The notes below the pieces were generated by a model, which ran no database searches, was not told the origin of the DNA, and saw nothing but the letters and a program-made list of their open reading frames with translations. From Propioniciclava tarda (lineage in GTDB: Bacteria; Actinomycetota; Actinomycetes; Propionibacteriales; Propionibacteriaceae): DNA of 64,000 nt. Shown one piece after another: positions 43,266 through 52,823 of the stretch. Numbering within the stretch: the first letter of the stretch is position 1; each line of letters starts with the position of its first letter. A program made the position numbers and the translations under genes. The stretch lies in NCBI RefSeq assembly GCF_900182665.1, contig NZ_FXTL01000006.1, positions 78,300-142,299 of the forward strand. Reading direction: 5' to 3'.

Positions 43266-44782
43266 GACAGCAGCCGATCGTGCCGGAGCGTCCCGAGTTG
43301 GCGTCGGTGCCGCTGTTCAGCGCTTTCACTCCGATGTCGGACGCCGCCGCGGCTCCTGTGGTGGGGGTGCGGTCGGCGTTCGCGTTGGACGAGTTGAAGC
43401 GTGCCCGGGACGCCCACAAGCCCCCGCTGGCCGTCGCCGATTCCACGCCCTCTGAGGTGGATTGGGTGGAGGCGTCGAGGTTGCGGGGGGACGCGTCCAA
43501 GCGGTTGACGGCCCGGTTGGAGGGGCTGGATGGCTGCACCGAGGCGGAGCGCCGCGAGCTGGGCCGGGCTGTCATCGTCGAGGTGGTTCAGGCGGCGACG
43601 GAGCGCCGGTTCGCCGAGCGGGGTTCGACATGGACGCCGCTGGCGCAAGCTGGGTTGGCGAAGGCTGTGTTCGATCTGATGTTCGGGCTGGGCCGGCTGC
43701 AACCGCTGGTCGACCGCGACGACGTCGAGGACATCATCGTCATCGGCCACGACCGGGTCTTCCTCAACCTGGTCGACGGCTCCAAAGAGCCCGGCCCTCA
43801 GGTAGCCGGATCGGACGCCGAGTTGGTGCACCTGTTGCAGGATCTGGCGTCGCGGGCGGTGCCGCCGCGGGAGTTCTCGGAGGCGCATCCGGAGCTGAAC
43901 CTGAACCTGGACGGTGCCCGCCTGGCGGCGTCCATGTCGATCGTGCACCGACCCTCGGTGGTAATCCGCAGGCATCGGCTGGTCGACCTCGACCTCGACG
44001 ATCTGATCGGGCGCGGCACCGTCACCCCGGTAATGGCCTCCTTCCTCGCCGCTGCGGTCCGGGCCCGCCGATCGATCGTGGTGTCCGGTGAACAGGGCGT
44101 TGGGAAGACGACGCTCCTTCGCGCGTTGTGTGCCGAGATCGGCCCCGACGAGGTCATTGGTGTGTTCGAGACCGAGCGTGAGCTGGGCCTGGAAACGATG
44201 ACCGACCGGCATCCGTTGGTGTTCAGCTGGGAGGCCCGCCCGGGTTCGTCCGAGACCGGTGCCGATGGTCGTCGGGCGGGTGAGTTCACTTTGGCCCGGG
44301 AGATGTGGCTGTCGCACCGTTACATCTTGGGCAGGCATATCACCGGGGAGGTTCGTGGTCCGGAGGTCGCCGAGATGATCATGGCGATGGAGTCGGGCAG
44401 CGGGTCGATGTCGACCACGCATGCGGTGTCGGCTGGGATGGCGATGGAGAAGCTCGCCTCCTGTGCGATGCAGTCCGGTGATTTCACCCGGGACGCGGCG
44501 GTGATGAAGCTGGCCCGCTGCATCGACCTGGTGGTGCAGATGCGCACCCTCCTCGTCGGAGCGGACGGGGCCCGTCGCAAGCAGCGGGTCGTCGACGAGA
44601 TCGTGGCGATCACACCCGGCGAGGACGCCCTCGGCTACGCCTCCACCACCGTGTTCCGCCGCATCGCCCACGGCACCGCGGTGCCGCACATCCTGCCCGA
44701 CCACCTCCGCGACCTGGACGCCCACGGCTTCAACGCTTTCGAGTTCCAGTCCGAAGCCCGCCGAGACGGGGGCGCCGCATGA
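43262..44782 (+). CDS. CpaF/TadA-type secretion ATPase
   Basis: A protein of 506 residues. The N-terminal adaptor (about 60-200, with VFDLMFGLGRLQPLVDRDDV and EDIIVIGHDRVFLN) leads to the hexameric ATPase. Walker A is SGEQGVGKTTLLRALCAEIG (Lys282). An Asp-box glutamate pair follows (EVIGVFETERELGLETM), then the RHITGEVRGPEVAEMIMAM and HAVSAGMAMEKLASC histidine regions. It should drive Flp pilus polymerisation. It overlaps both neighbours by four bases. Confidence 0.92.
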   Translation: MRQQPIVPERPELASVPLFSAFTPMSDAAAAPVVGVRSAFALDELKRARDAHKPPLAVADSTPSEVDWVEASRLRGDASKRLTARLEGLDGCTEAERRELGRAVIVEVVQAATERRFAERGSTWTPLAQAGLAKAVFDLMFGLGRLQPLVDRDDVEDIIVIGHDRVFLNLVDGSKEPGPQVAGSDAELVHLLQDLASRAVPPREFSEAHPELNLNLDGARLAASMSIVHRPSVVIRRHRLVDLDLDDLIGRGTVTPVMASFLAAAVRARRSIVVSGEQGVGKTTLLRALCAEIGPDEVIGVFETERELGLETMTDRHPLVFSWEARPGSSETGADGRRAGEFTLAREMWLSHRYILGRHITGEVRGPEVAEMIMAMESGSGSMSTTHAVSAGMAMEKLASCAMQSGDFTRDAAVMKLARCIDLVVQMRTLLVGADGARRKQRVVDEIVAITPGEDALGYASTTVFRRIAHGTAVPHILPDHLRDLDAHGFNAFEFQSEARRDGGAA

Positions 44783-45621
44783 CCCTCCTGCTCCCCGCGA
44801 CCGTCGGCGCCCTCCTGGTCGCCGGCGTCCTCGGCCTCGCCGCCGGCCTCCGCCCCGCCCCGGCCGCCGCCCCGCGACGTTTGGGGGTTCGGACGCCGTG
44901 GCTGGCCTGGTCACGCCGCCGCCTGTCCACCCTCGCGATCGCGACGGGTGCTGGTGTCGTGGTCGCGTTGTTGACCGGGTGGGTGATCGCGATCCTGCTG
45001 CTGCCAGCGGCCGCGGTCGGGCTGCCGATGTTGTTGGCGGCCCCGAAGGAAGGCGACATCATCGAGCGTCTGGAGGCCTTGGCGGAGTGGACCCGGCATG
45101 TGGCCGGGGTGATCCGGGTGGGCGCCGGCCTGGAGCGTGCCCTCATCGAAACCTTGTCCTCGACCCCGGCACCGATCCGCCCCCAGGTCGCCGCTTTGGT
45201 GGCGAGGTTGCGCGGCAAGTGGGACCCGGAGGATGCCCTGCGCGGGTTCGCCGACGACCTGCACGACCCGACCGGTGACCTGGTGGCGGCCACGCTGATC
45301 CTGGCCACCCACACCCGCGGCGACGGGCTGTCGTCCATCCTGGCCGGGCTGGCCGAGTCGGTCGCCGGCGAGGTCACCGCCCGCCGCCAACTCGAGGCCG
45401 AACGGGCCAAGCCCCGCCAGAACGCCCGCGTCGTCACCATCATCACCGTCGGCGCCCTGGCCTTGTTGATCGTCACCGGGCAGTTCCTGGACGCCTACAA
45501 GTCCGGCCTCGGACAACTCGCCCTGGCGCTCATGCTCACCCTCTACGCCGGCGTCCTGGTCGTGATGCGGAAGATGGCCGACGTCCGCGCCCTGCCCCGC
45601 TTCCTCGGAGGTGTGCGATGA
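44779..45621 (+). CDS. TadB-like inner-membrane platform protein (T2SS F family)
   Basis: A protein of 280 residues with N-terminal helices (LLPATVGALLVAGVLGLAAG; VVVALLTGWVIAILLLPA). A T2SSF cytoplasmic domain follows (LEALAEWTRHVAGVIRVGAG; DVHDPTGDLVAATLILAT-like core), then a C-terminal helix pair (TIITVGALALLIVTGQFL; ALALMLTLYAGVLVVM). It is the TadB partner of the next gene, together forming the pilus base. Confidence 0.87.
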   Translation: MTLLLPATVGALLVAGVLGLAAGLRPAPAAAPRRLGVRTPWLAWSRRRLSTLAIATGAGVVVALLTGWVIAILLLPAAAVGLPMLLAAPKEGDIIERLEALAEWTRHVAGVIRVGAGLERALIETLSSTPAPIRPQVAALVARLRGKWDPEDALRGFADDLHDPTGDLVAATLILATHTRGDGLSSILAGLAESVAGEVTARRQLEAERAKPRQNARVVTIITVGALALLIVTGQFLDAYKSGLGQLALALMLTLYAGVLVVMRKMADVRALPRFLGGVR

Positions 45622-46517
45622 CCGGCCTCCAACTCGCCGCCCTCACCGGGCTGTTCCTCGCCACCGGCGTCGTCGGGTTGGTGTGGTGGGCGCTGCCCGG
45701 GACCGCTGCCCTCGGGCCTGCCCTGGCCCGCCTCGACGGCCACGCCACGGTCACCCCGCTTCCGGTTCAGGTGAGTGGGGATGTGCAGGACCGCTTGGGC
45801 GACTGGTTGGGAGGCCGCCTCCCCGAGTCGCTCTGGCGGACGCCGACCCGCGAGCTCGCACTGTTGCGCCGCACCCCGGCGAACTTCTACGGCGAGAAGA
45901 TCCTGCTCGCGGCCATCGGTCTTGTTGGTCCGCCGCTGATCTTGGGTGGGCTGCTGGTGATGGGTGTCCGGTTGCCGGTGACGGTGCCGCTCGGCCTGTC
46001 GCTGCTCGCCGCGGTGGTGTTGTTCGTGACCCCGAACCTGTCGATCGGCTCACAGGCGGCAGCGGCCCGGTTGGAGTTCAACCACGCGTTGTCGTCCTAC
46101 ATCGACCTGGTGGCGCTGGAGCGTCGGGCCGGTTCGGGTGCCCGCCAAGCCCTGGAGAACGCGGCCCGGGTGGGTCGCGGGCATTGGGTGTTCGACGCCC
46201 TGGCCGACGCGCTGGCGGCGTCCGCTGTCGATGGGCGGCGTCCGTTCGAGGCGTTCGCCGACCTGGCCAAGACCCTTGGCGTCCCGCAGTTGGAGGACCT
46301 GGCGGCGATCATGGCGCTCGCTGAGCAGCAGACGATGCCGGTGTATCAAACGTTGCGTGACCACAACCGTGCCCTGCGCACGGCGATGTTGACCGACGAG
46401 CAGGCTCGCGCGAATGCGGCCAATCAGTTGCTCGCCATCCCCGAGACCCTGCTGGTGGCCGTGTTCGTGGCCATCCTGCTGGGCCCCCAAGTGATGACCC
46501 TGATCACCAGCTCGTAA
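45618..46517 (+). CDS. TadC-like inner-membrane platform protein (T2SS F family)
   Basis: A protein of 299 residues. Two N-terminal helices, then ELALLRRTPANFYGEKILLA, then a hydrophobic pair. The T2SSF domain has LEFNHALSSYIDLVALERRA followed by GSGARQALENAARVG. The last helix is IPETLLVAVFVAILLGPQVM. The four-base overlap with TadB and the next gene in line place it in the pilus operon. Confidence 0.87.
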   Translation: MTGLQLAALTGLFLATGVVGLVWWALPGTAALGPALARLDGHATVTPLPVQVSGDVQDRLGDWLGGRLPESLWRTPTRELALLRRTPANFYGEKILLAAIGLVGPPLILGGLLVMGVRLPVTVPLGLSLLAAVVLFVTPNLSIGSQAAAARLEFNHALSSYIDLVALERRAGSGARQALENAARVGRGHWVFDALADALAASAVDGRRPFEAFADLAKTLGVPQLEDLAAIMALAEQQTMPVYQTLRDHNRALRTAMLTDEQARANAANQLLAIPETLLVAVFVAILLGPQVMTLITSS

Positions 46518-46544
46518 CCCAACCCCCGTCCCAAGGAGACCCTC

Positions 46545-46754
46545 GTGTTGACCCTCTACATCCACACCCGACTGCTGCTCACCGACGCCCTTGAACGGCT
46601 CACGAGCCCACCACCCCGCCGCGGCGAACGCGGCCTTTCCGAATCGGTGCAGACCGCCCTGCTGGTCGTATTCGCGATCGCCGCCGTCGCGATCATCATC
46701 GTCGCCGTCACCACCTTGTTGAACAACAAGGCCGCCATCATCGCCGGCAGCTAA
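46545..46754 (+). CDS. Flp-pilin-like small protein
   Basis: A protein of 69 residues from a GTG after AAGGAGA. A 32-residue leader ends in ERG, followed by LSESVQTALLVVFAIAAVAI and IIVAVTTLLNNKAAIIAGS. The G-LSES junction with Glu at +3/+5 and a single long hydrophobic helix is a class III pilin processing pattern. The expected prepilin peptidase gene is not in the operon. It is likely the major pilus subunit. Confidence 0.78.
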   Translation: MLTLYIHTRLLLTDALERLTSPPPRRGERGLSESVQTALLVVFAIAAVAIIIVAVTTLLNNKAAIIAGS

Positions 46755-46769
46755 CCCCAGGACTCTGCG

Positions 46770-47162
46770 ATGGCGATGACGAACAGGCGGTGGAGGCGTT
46801 CCGGCGACCGTGGTTATGCGGCCGTCGGGGTCGCGTTGGCGCTGCCGCTGCTGTTCGTCGTCATCTTCCTCGCCGTCCAGGCCGGGCTGTGGTTCTTCGC
46901 CCGCAGCGTCTGCCTGGCCGCCGCCCAGGAAGGCGCCCGCACCTCCGCCGCTCGCGACGCGAGCTTGCAAGCCGGACTCGACACGGCGTCGAGCTTCGCC
47001 GGCCGGGTCGGCTCGGGCATGCTCACCGGGATCAGCGTCACCGGTGACCGCTCCGGCACGTCGACGACGGTGGTGGTGTCCGGGATGAGTGTGCGGCTGG
47101 TGCCGTTCATGGACCTGCAGGTCACCCAGTCCGCGACCCTGCCCGTCGAACGGCTCACCTGA
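46770..47162 (+). CDS. TadE-like pseudopilin
   Basis: A protein of 130 residues. The TadE motif is GYAAVGVALALPLLFVVIFL, followed by a short extracellular domain ending VTQSATLPVERLT. TadE/F proteins are minor pilins that help assembly and adhesion. The last base of its stop is the first base of the next ATG (TGATG). Confidence 0.82.
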   Translation: MAMTNRRWRRSGDRGYAAVGVALALPLLFVVIFLAVQAGLWFFARSVCLAAAQEGARTSAARDASLQAGLDTASSFAGRVGSGMLTGISVTGDRSGTSTTVVVSGMSVRLVPFMDLQVTQSATLPVERLT

Positions 47163-47593
47163 TGACCAGGCGCAGGCGGGACGAGCGGGGTGGATCGGCG
47201 GCGGTCGAGTTGGCGATGCTGATCCCGGTCATCATCGCCGTAGTCATGCTGGCCGTCGCCGGTGGACGCCTCGCCCTGGCCCACGGTGCGGTTCAGCAAG
47301 CCGCCACGGACGCCGCCCGCGCCGCCTCTCTGGCTCGCACCAGCGGGGATGCCCACACTGACGCCGCCACCGCGGCGTCCACGTCGCTCGGACAGGCCAC
47401 CCCGTGCCGGTCGATAGCGGTCGCCGTGGACACGTCCGGGTTTGGGGCGCCCGTGGGGACGCCGGCGGTGGTCCGTGCCACCGTCACCTGCACCGTCGCA
47501 CTGGCCGACCTCGGCGTCCTCGGACTGCCCGGCACCAAGACCGTGACCGCCACGATGGTGTCCCCGCTCGACACCTACCGAGGCCGCACATGA
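47162..47593 (+). CDS. TadE/F-like pseudopilin
   Basis: A protein of 143 residues. Basic start, then GGSAAVELAMLIPVIIAVVM, matching the TadE AAVE-L-LP helix. The rest is an extracellular domain with two cysteines (PCRSIAV and VTCTV) that could form a disulfide. It overlaps the next gene by four bases. Confidence 0.85.
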   Translation: MTRRRRDERGGSAAVELAMLIPVIIAVVMLAVAGGRLALAHGAVQQAATDAARAASLARTSGDAHTDAATAASTSLGQATPCRSIAVAVDTSGFGAPVGTPAVVRATVTCTVALADLGVLGLPGTKTVTATMVSPLDTYRGRT

Positions 47594-48009
47594 CCAGGGA
47601 CGAGCGGGGTGCGGTGGTCACCGTGTGGGTGGCGCTGCTGATGACCGTGCTAGTGGCCGTCATTGGCATCAGCGTGGATCTGACCGGGCAGGTCAACGCC
47701 CAGCAACGCGCGCACGACCTGGCCCAGCAAGCTGGCCGGGCCGCCGCGAACCAGTCGAGGGTTGCGTTGGCGATGCAGGGCCACACCCCCGAGATCGACC
47801 CCGCCGCGGCCCAGGTGGCGGCTGCCGACTACCTGGCGGCGGCCGGGGTGACTGGGACCGTGACGATCACCGGGCCCACGACCCTGACGATCCATGTGAC
47901 CACGAGCTACCAGCCGCACTTCCTCGCCGGGTTCGGGGTCGGCGCCAAAGCCGTGACCGGGGATGCCGCCGTCGACCTCACGCGCGTCGTGAACGGAGCA
48001 CCCCGATGA
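47590..48009 (+). CDS. TadG-like pilus assembly protein
   Basis: A protein of 139 residues from the ATG at 47590. DERGAVVTVWVALLMTVLVA and VIGISVDLTGQVNAQQRAHD form the membrane helix and the helical stalk typical of TadG-like minor pilins. The C-terminal part ends VDLTRVVNGAPR. It lacks the large von Willebrand domain of full TadG. The four-base overlap with the following LysM-BTAD gene keeps it in the operon. Confidence 0.8.
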   Translation: MTRDERGAVVTVWVALLMTVLVAVIGISVDLTGQVNAQQRAHDLAQQAGRAAANQSRVALAMQGHTPEIDPAAAQVAAADYLAAAGVTGTVTITGPTTLTIHVTTSYQPHFLAGFGVGAKAVTGDAAVDLTRVVNGAPR

Positions 48010-51000
48010 CCACCCAGCCCCGACACCCCCGCCTCCAAGGCGCCGCCGCCAGCCTCGTCATCATCGGCGTCCTTGTGGGGCTGCCTGCGGTGCTGTTGGC
48101 CCTCGGTTGGGGCACCCTGCCCGGCGGGGCCTGGTGGACCTGGCTCACCACCCCCGATGACGGACGCCTCACCCTCACCCTGCTCAAGGCTGTCGGCTGG
48201 ATCGTCTGGGCGGTCCTCGTCCTGCTCATCGCCGCCGAGGTGACCGCGTTCGTTCGGGGCGTGCGGGCGCCGCGGCTGCCCGGCTTCCGGTGGACCCAAC
48301 CCGGCATCCAGCGCCTCGTCACCACCGCGATGCTGCTGTTCACCGCGATCCCCGCCACCGTCCAGGTCGCCAACGCCACCCCCGCCCACGCCACACCCCG
48401 ACCCGTCGAGACCACACCCCGGCACGCCATCGCCCTCGACAAGGCCACCGCGAACCAGGCTTCCACGCGGACGCATACGGTCCGAGCCGGTGATTCGTTG
48501 TGGTCGATCGCTGAGCGCTACCTGGGCTCTGGACGCCGCTACCCCGAGATCGCCGCCCTCAACACGGACCTCCTCAACGGACACAACGACTTCCTCCGCG
48601 CCGGCTGGACCCTCACCCTCCCCGCCGCAGAGAACACCACCCCACCGGCAACCGGCACGGTCATCGTGAAGCCGGGCGACACCCTGTCCGGCATCGCCCG
48701 CAGCCACCTCGGCGACGAAACCGCCTGGCCCACCCTGTACGAGGCCTCGCTCGGGACCGTCCAGCCCGACGGCGGACGCCTCACCAACCCCGACCTCATC
48801 CTCCCCGGCTGGACTATCACCCTCCCCAACCCAGTCATCACGCCAGCCCCAGCGCCACAAGCTCCAGCGCCCGAGGCTCCTGCGTCCCCGTCGGTAGAGC
48901 CGGTCGGCGCTCAACCGCAGAGACCCGACACCGATCCGGCAGGCCCGGCGACGGCGCCCAGCGTCCGACCCGAGCAGCCAGAGGTGGCGGCAGCGCCGAT
49001 CCCCACCACTGGGGCTAGCGCGACGAGTCAGGGCGAGGCGTCGCAGCCTGGAGCTCAGCCAGCCCCTGCCACCGCCTCCCCCGAGACCACTGCCACCATC
49101 GGACCGGTCACCCTGCCGACAGGGCTGCTGCCCGGACTGCTCGGTGCCGGGGCGATTCTCGGCGGCGGCCTCTACCTCGGCTTACAGCGCCGTCGCCGGG
49201 CCCAGTTCCGGGCACGGCGTCCTGGACGCACCATCGCCCCCACACCGCCCGACCTGGTCCGGGTCGAGCACACCATCCGGCAGGCCGCCCAGGCCGTACC
49301 AACCGTCGGCGCGGTCGATGCCGCGCTGCGGCTGTTGGGCCGCTCCGCCCCTGCGGTCGGCGTCCCCGGCCTGCGGGCCGTCGAGCTGTTACCCGGACGC
49401 CTCGCCGTCCACCTCACGACAGCCACCCACCTGATGTCGCCCTGGCTGCCCGCCGCAGGCGACACCACCGGCGCCCGCTGGACCCTTGACACCACCGGCG
49501 ACCTGCCCGCGGCGTCCGGCCGCGCCCCCTACCCGTTGCTGGTCACCATCGGACGCGACGCCCACGGCGCCAGCTGGCTGATCAACCTCGAACACCTCGG
49601 CACACTCCACCTCACCGGAAACCCCAACCGAGCGCGCGACTTCGCCCGCTACCTGGCCGCCGAACTCGCCGTGAACCCCTGGTCCCGGGAAACCCGAGTC
49701 GACTGCCTGGGCGACTGGGCCGACGTGGCCGCCCTCGACCCCACCCGCCTCCGCCACCACGAACCACACCGCGCCGACGGCGTCGTTGCCAACCTGGAAC
49801 GCGAAGCCCAGGCCACCATCGACCGCTGCGACACCCACCAGGTCGACGCCGCCAACGGACGCGTCGACGACTTCGGCGACGACGTCTGGACCAGCTGCCT
49901 CCTGCTCGCCGGCCCCGAAACCCCGGGCCTGGACGAGCTGCTCGACCTGATCCTCACCCATCCCGGCGGCACCGGCACCGCCGTCATCGTGTCCGACGAC
50001 CAGACCGACGCCCGCGGCGTCCAAGCCTCGCTAACCGAACATGGACGCGTCGTGATCGCCGACCTGGGCCTCGAGCTGGCAGCAGTTGGGCTCACCAGCG
50101 ACGAAGCCCGCGGCTGCGCGCTTCTGCTGGCTCACGCCGACACCCTGACTGACGCCCCCATGCCCACCGACGGCGAGGACGGCTGGCACGCGAACTGCGA
50201 CGCCGCGGGAGCCCTCCGCGATGACCTCGTCCTGCCTCGCGGCACCGACCCCGACACCCTCGACGAGGACGCCGACTCGCTGCTGCCGGACGCCGACGCC
50301 GACCTCGTCGCCGAACTACCTGCCACGGTCGAGGACCTGCAGACCCTCGCGCCGCTCGTGCCGGTGCACGTGCGGACGCGCGTGGAGGCGTCCGATGATC
50401 AACTCGACGCCGACCTGGCCGCCTGGTACGACCCCGACACCGACCGGCCCCGCATCCACCTCCTCGGACCCGTCCGCGCCACCGTCGGACCCGGACGCTC
50501 CAGCGAAGCCGCCGAGAAACGACCCGCGTTCTACGCCGAACTCGCCGCGTACCTCGCCCTCCACCCCAGCGGGGTCACCATGGACCAAGTCACCGACGCC
50601 TTCCTCAGTGATGACATGCAGATGCGTAAACACCTGTCCGTGCTGCGCACCTGGTTCGGCACCGACCCCACCACCGGGCAGCCCTACCTGCCCGCCGCGC
50701 ACCACTCGCCCGGCGGAAAGACCCGCGGCGTCGGGGTCTACCAACTCATGGGCGTCCTCGTCGACATCGACCTGTTCAGGCGCCTCCGCGTCCGCGGCGA
50801 AGCCCGCGCCTCCGACGGACTCGGCGACCTCCAAGCAGCCCTCACCCTCGTCGAAGGCGAACCTTTCACCGGGCTCCGCAACGGCGGCTGGCGCTGGCTC
50901 GACGAAGGCACCCGCCACGACCACCACCTGATCTGCGCGATCGTCGACGTCGCCCACGCCGTCACCCTCGCCAACCTCCACCACGGCGACCTTCCCGCGG

Positions 51001-51233
51001 CCCGCACCGCCGCCGAGATCGGCATCCTCGCCGCCCCCTACGAGGACACCCCCCACGTCGACCTCGCCGCCGTCATCGCCCGCGAAGGCGACCCCGACGC
51101 CGCCCAACGCCTCATCGACGATCAGATCTGCAACCGCGCCGAAGATGGCGAGGCACCCGACGATCTCCCCGACCGCACCGACCACCTCATCCGTGACCGC
51201 CGCTGGCTCACCGCCAACGGCAAAGTCGCCTGA
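48006..51233 (+). CDS. Membrane protein with two LysM domains and a C-terminal BTAD domain
   Basis: A protein of 1075 residues. Three N-terminal helices (about 10-115) precede LysM repeats: HTVRAGDSLWSIAERYLG (about 155-205) and VIVKPGDTLSGIARSHLG (about 218-275). A long Pro/Ala linker follows, then a further helix (LPGLLGAGAILGGGLYLG near 375) and a cytoplasmic region with a helical middle. A C-terminal BTAD-like domain ends it (LQAALTLVEGEPFTGLRNGG). LysM binds peptidoglycan, and BTAD is usually an SARP-type regulator module. The gene ends the pilus operon. It may couple wall contact to signalling, which is inference. Confidence 0.85.
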   Translation: MTTQPRHPRLQGAAASLVIIGVLVGLPAVLLALGWGTLPGGAWWTWLTTPDDGRLTLTLLKAVGWIVWAVLVLLIAAEVTAFVRGVRAPRLPGFRWTQPGIQRLVTTAMLLFTAIPATVQVANATPAHATPRPVETTPRHAIALDKATANQASTRTHTVRAGDSLWSIAERYLGSGRRYPEIAALNTDLLNGHNDFLRAGWTLTLPAAENTTPPATGTVIVKPGDTLSGIARSHLGDETAWPTLYEASLGTVQPDGGRLTNPDLILPGWTITLPNPVITPAPAPQAPAPEAPASPSVEPVGAQPQRPDTDPAGPATAPSVRPEQPEVAAAPIPTTGASATSQGEASQPGAQPAPATASPETTATIGPVTLPTGLLPGLLGAGAILGGGLYLGLQRRRRAQFRARRPGRTIAPTPPDLVRVEHTIRQAAQAVPTVGAVDAALRLLGRSAPAVGVPGLRAVELLPGRLAVHLTTATHLMSPWLPAAGDTTGARWTLDTTGDLPAASGRAPYPLLVTIGRDAHGASWLINLEHLGTLHLTGNPNRARDFARYLAAELAVNPWSRETRVDCLGDWADVAALDPTRLRHHEPHRADGVVANLEREAQATIDRCDTHQVDAANGRVDDFGDDVWTSCLLLAGPETPGLDELLDLILTHPGGTGTAVIVSDDQTDARGVQASLTEHGRVVIADLGLELAAVGLTSDEARGCALLLAHADTLTDAPMPTDGEDGWHANCDAAGALRDDLVLPRGTDPDTLDEDADSLLPDADADLVAELPATVEDLQTLAPLVPVHVRTRVEASDDQLDADLAAWYDPDTDRPRIHLLGPVRATVGPGRSSEAAEKRPAFYAELAAYLALHPSGVTMDQVTDAFLSDDMQMRKHLSVLRTWFGTDPTTGQPYLPAAHHSPGGKTRGVGVYQLMGVLVDIDLFRRLRVRGEARASDGLGDLQAALTLVEGEPFTGLRNGGWRWLDEGTRHDHHLICAIVDVAHAVTLANLHHGDLPAARTAAEIGILAAPYEDTPHVDLAAVIAREGDPDAAQRLIDDQICNRAEDGEAPDDLPDRTDHLIRDRRWLTANGKVA

Positions 51234-51248
51234 AGGAAGGACGCCAGC

Positions 51249-51809
51249 ATGCGCCTCCACCCGACCCACACCGCCGCAGCTCTAGCCGTCGTCGGACTGC
51301 TCGCCGGCTGCACCATGGCACGAACGCCCACAGTCACCACGCCGGCCATCACCCCGTCGCCGACGACGACCAGCAGTGCGACGCCCAGTGCGAGCACCAC
51401 CTGGACCGGCGAAGAAGCCAAGATCAATGACCAGATTCAGGCCTACGCGGCGTGGCTGAACGTGATGTATGGGGCACCGAACGGTCCGATCAATGACGCT
51501 CCCAAGTACCTGACGGACGTGGCCCCCGACAACGTGCAACTGGCGGTGCAGCAGCAGATCATCAATTTCTACAACGACGAGTCGAAGAGCAGCGGCACCA
51601 CGATCGTCACCGTCTCGTCCATCAAGCCGACGACCGCCGGTGGGTACGAGGTCCGAGTTTGCGCCGACACGTCGGCCGTGACGGTCACGAACAAGCAAGG
51701 TCAGACCGTCGACACCGGACCCAAACGAGGCGCCGCCGTCTACACGATGAAGAAGGGCGCGGACGCTGTCTGGCGCATCGCCGGAATCCAGGGGGTCGGA
51801 ACATGCTGA
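51249..51809 (+). CDS. Putative lipoprotein of the ICE
   Basis: A protein of 186 residues with the lipobox LLAGC and a Thr/Ser/Pro linker. An NTF2-like compact domain follows (EAKINDQIQAYAAWLNVMYG; NVQLAVQQQIINFYNDESKS; DAVWRIAGIQGVGTC). Similar small lipoproteins sit beside actinobacterial conjugation genes. Its end overlaps the next start by seven bases. The function is unknown. Confidence 0.75.
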   Translation: MRLHPTHTAAALAVVGLLAGCTMARTPTVTTPAITPSPTTTSSATPSASTTWTGEEAKINDQIQAYAAWLNVMYGAPNGPINDAPKYLTDVAPDNVQLAVQQQIINFYNDESKSSGTTIVTVSSIKPTTAGGYEVRVCADTSAVTVTNKQGQTVDTGPKRGAAVYTMKKGADAVWRIAGIQGVGTC

Positions 51810-52753
51810 CCAAGGCCCGCGAACTCCTCCTCTGCCTCGGGTTCCTCGTGACCATGCTCGGTCTGACTGCACAACCGGCGTTCGCCGAGACCACGGTCGT
51901 GTGCACAGGCCCCGCATCGAGCTTCAACGGCTGCTCGTCCGGCACCGTGACCGTCGTCATCACCATCGATGACCAGGCAGTCGAGACCTCGCTCTCGAGT
52001 GAAGGGGCGGTCGTATGCCGGACGACCTGGGGCACGACAGCGGGGCAGCCGATGGTTGTGCCATGCGAGACCAGCGACGGCTGGTGGTCCGGCATCCGCA
52101 ACTGCTACGTCAAAGCCAGCAACCCCCAGCCGCCCCTAACGAGCCCAGCCTGGCAGGGACAAACCACCGGGAAGATCTACGACTGCACACTGCCGACTGG
52201 CGTCGCAGGGCCGATGATCATGTTCTGGTCGGACACGCCACCCGTCAGCACAGCCCAGGTCGCTCAACTCGCGGCACGCGCAGTGCAGACGCTCGCGCTG
52301 ACCGCCATCGACATCGGCATGGCACCAACCCCCACCTCACTCGACCCGAGGTCGATCGGGATCGTCGGACTCCCCAACTGGATGTGGGTCAAGAACCCCT
52401 CTACGCGGACCTACGGCCCCGCAGTTGGTAGCGCATCAAGTGGGGGCGTGACGGTGACCGTGACCGCCAAGGTTGACCGAGTCACCTGGACCATGGGCGA
52501 CGGCACGGCGCCTATCGTCTGCACGACATCAGGGACGCCCTACGCCGCGAGCTACGGTGCGGCGCCGTCCCCGGACTGCGGGCACACCCCCGGCTACCAG
52601 AAGCAGGGAACCTATCAAGTGACTGCTGACTCGCACTGGACGATTACGTACACATCGAACGTCGGCATAGGAGGAACCCTCGCGATGAACCTGACGCGGT
52701 CCTCGTCCATCACCGTGGGGGAACTCCAGGCCGCAGTCGTTCCCGGTCGCTGA
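51803..52753 (+). CDS. Secreted protein with PKD-like domain
   Basis: A protein of 316 residues from the ATG at 51803. The signal peptide ends LTAQPAFAE. A cysteine-containing N-terminal half precedes VTWTMGDGTAPIVCTTSGTP, then SPDCGHTPGYQKQG and TYQVTADSHWTITYTS: a PKD-like W-x-MGDGT fold. I recognise this type from actinobacterial conjugative clusters, where it is thought to be surface-exposed. No enzymatic motif. Confidence 0.75.
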   Translation: MLTKARELLLCLGFLVTMLGLTAQPAFAETTVVCTGPASSFNGCSSGTVTVVITIDDQAVETSLSSEGAVVCRTTWGTTAGQPMVVPCETSDGWWSGIRNCYVKASNPQPPLTSPAWQGQTTGKIYDCTLPTGVAGPMIMFWSDTPPVSTAQVAQLAARAVQTLALTAIDIGMAPTPTSLDPRSIGIVGLPNWMWVKNPSTRTYGPAVGSASSGGVTVTVTAKVDRVTWTMGDGTAPIVCTTSGTPYAASYGAAPSPDCGHTPGYQKQGTYQVTADSHWTITYTSNVGIGGTLAMNLTRSSSITVGELQAAVVPGR

Positions 52754-52823
52754 GGCTCGCCGAGCGTTCCCGCCGCCTCCATGTGCGTTGTCGAATGGGC
52801 GGAATGTTGGTCATGCTGGACTG

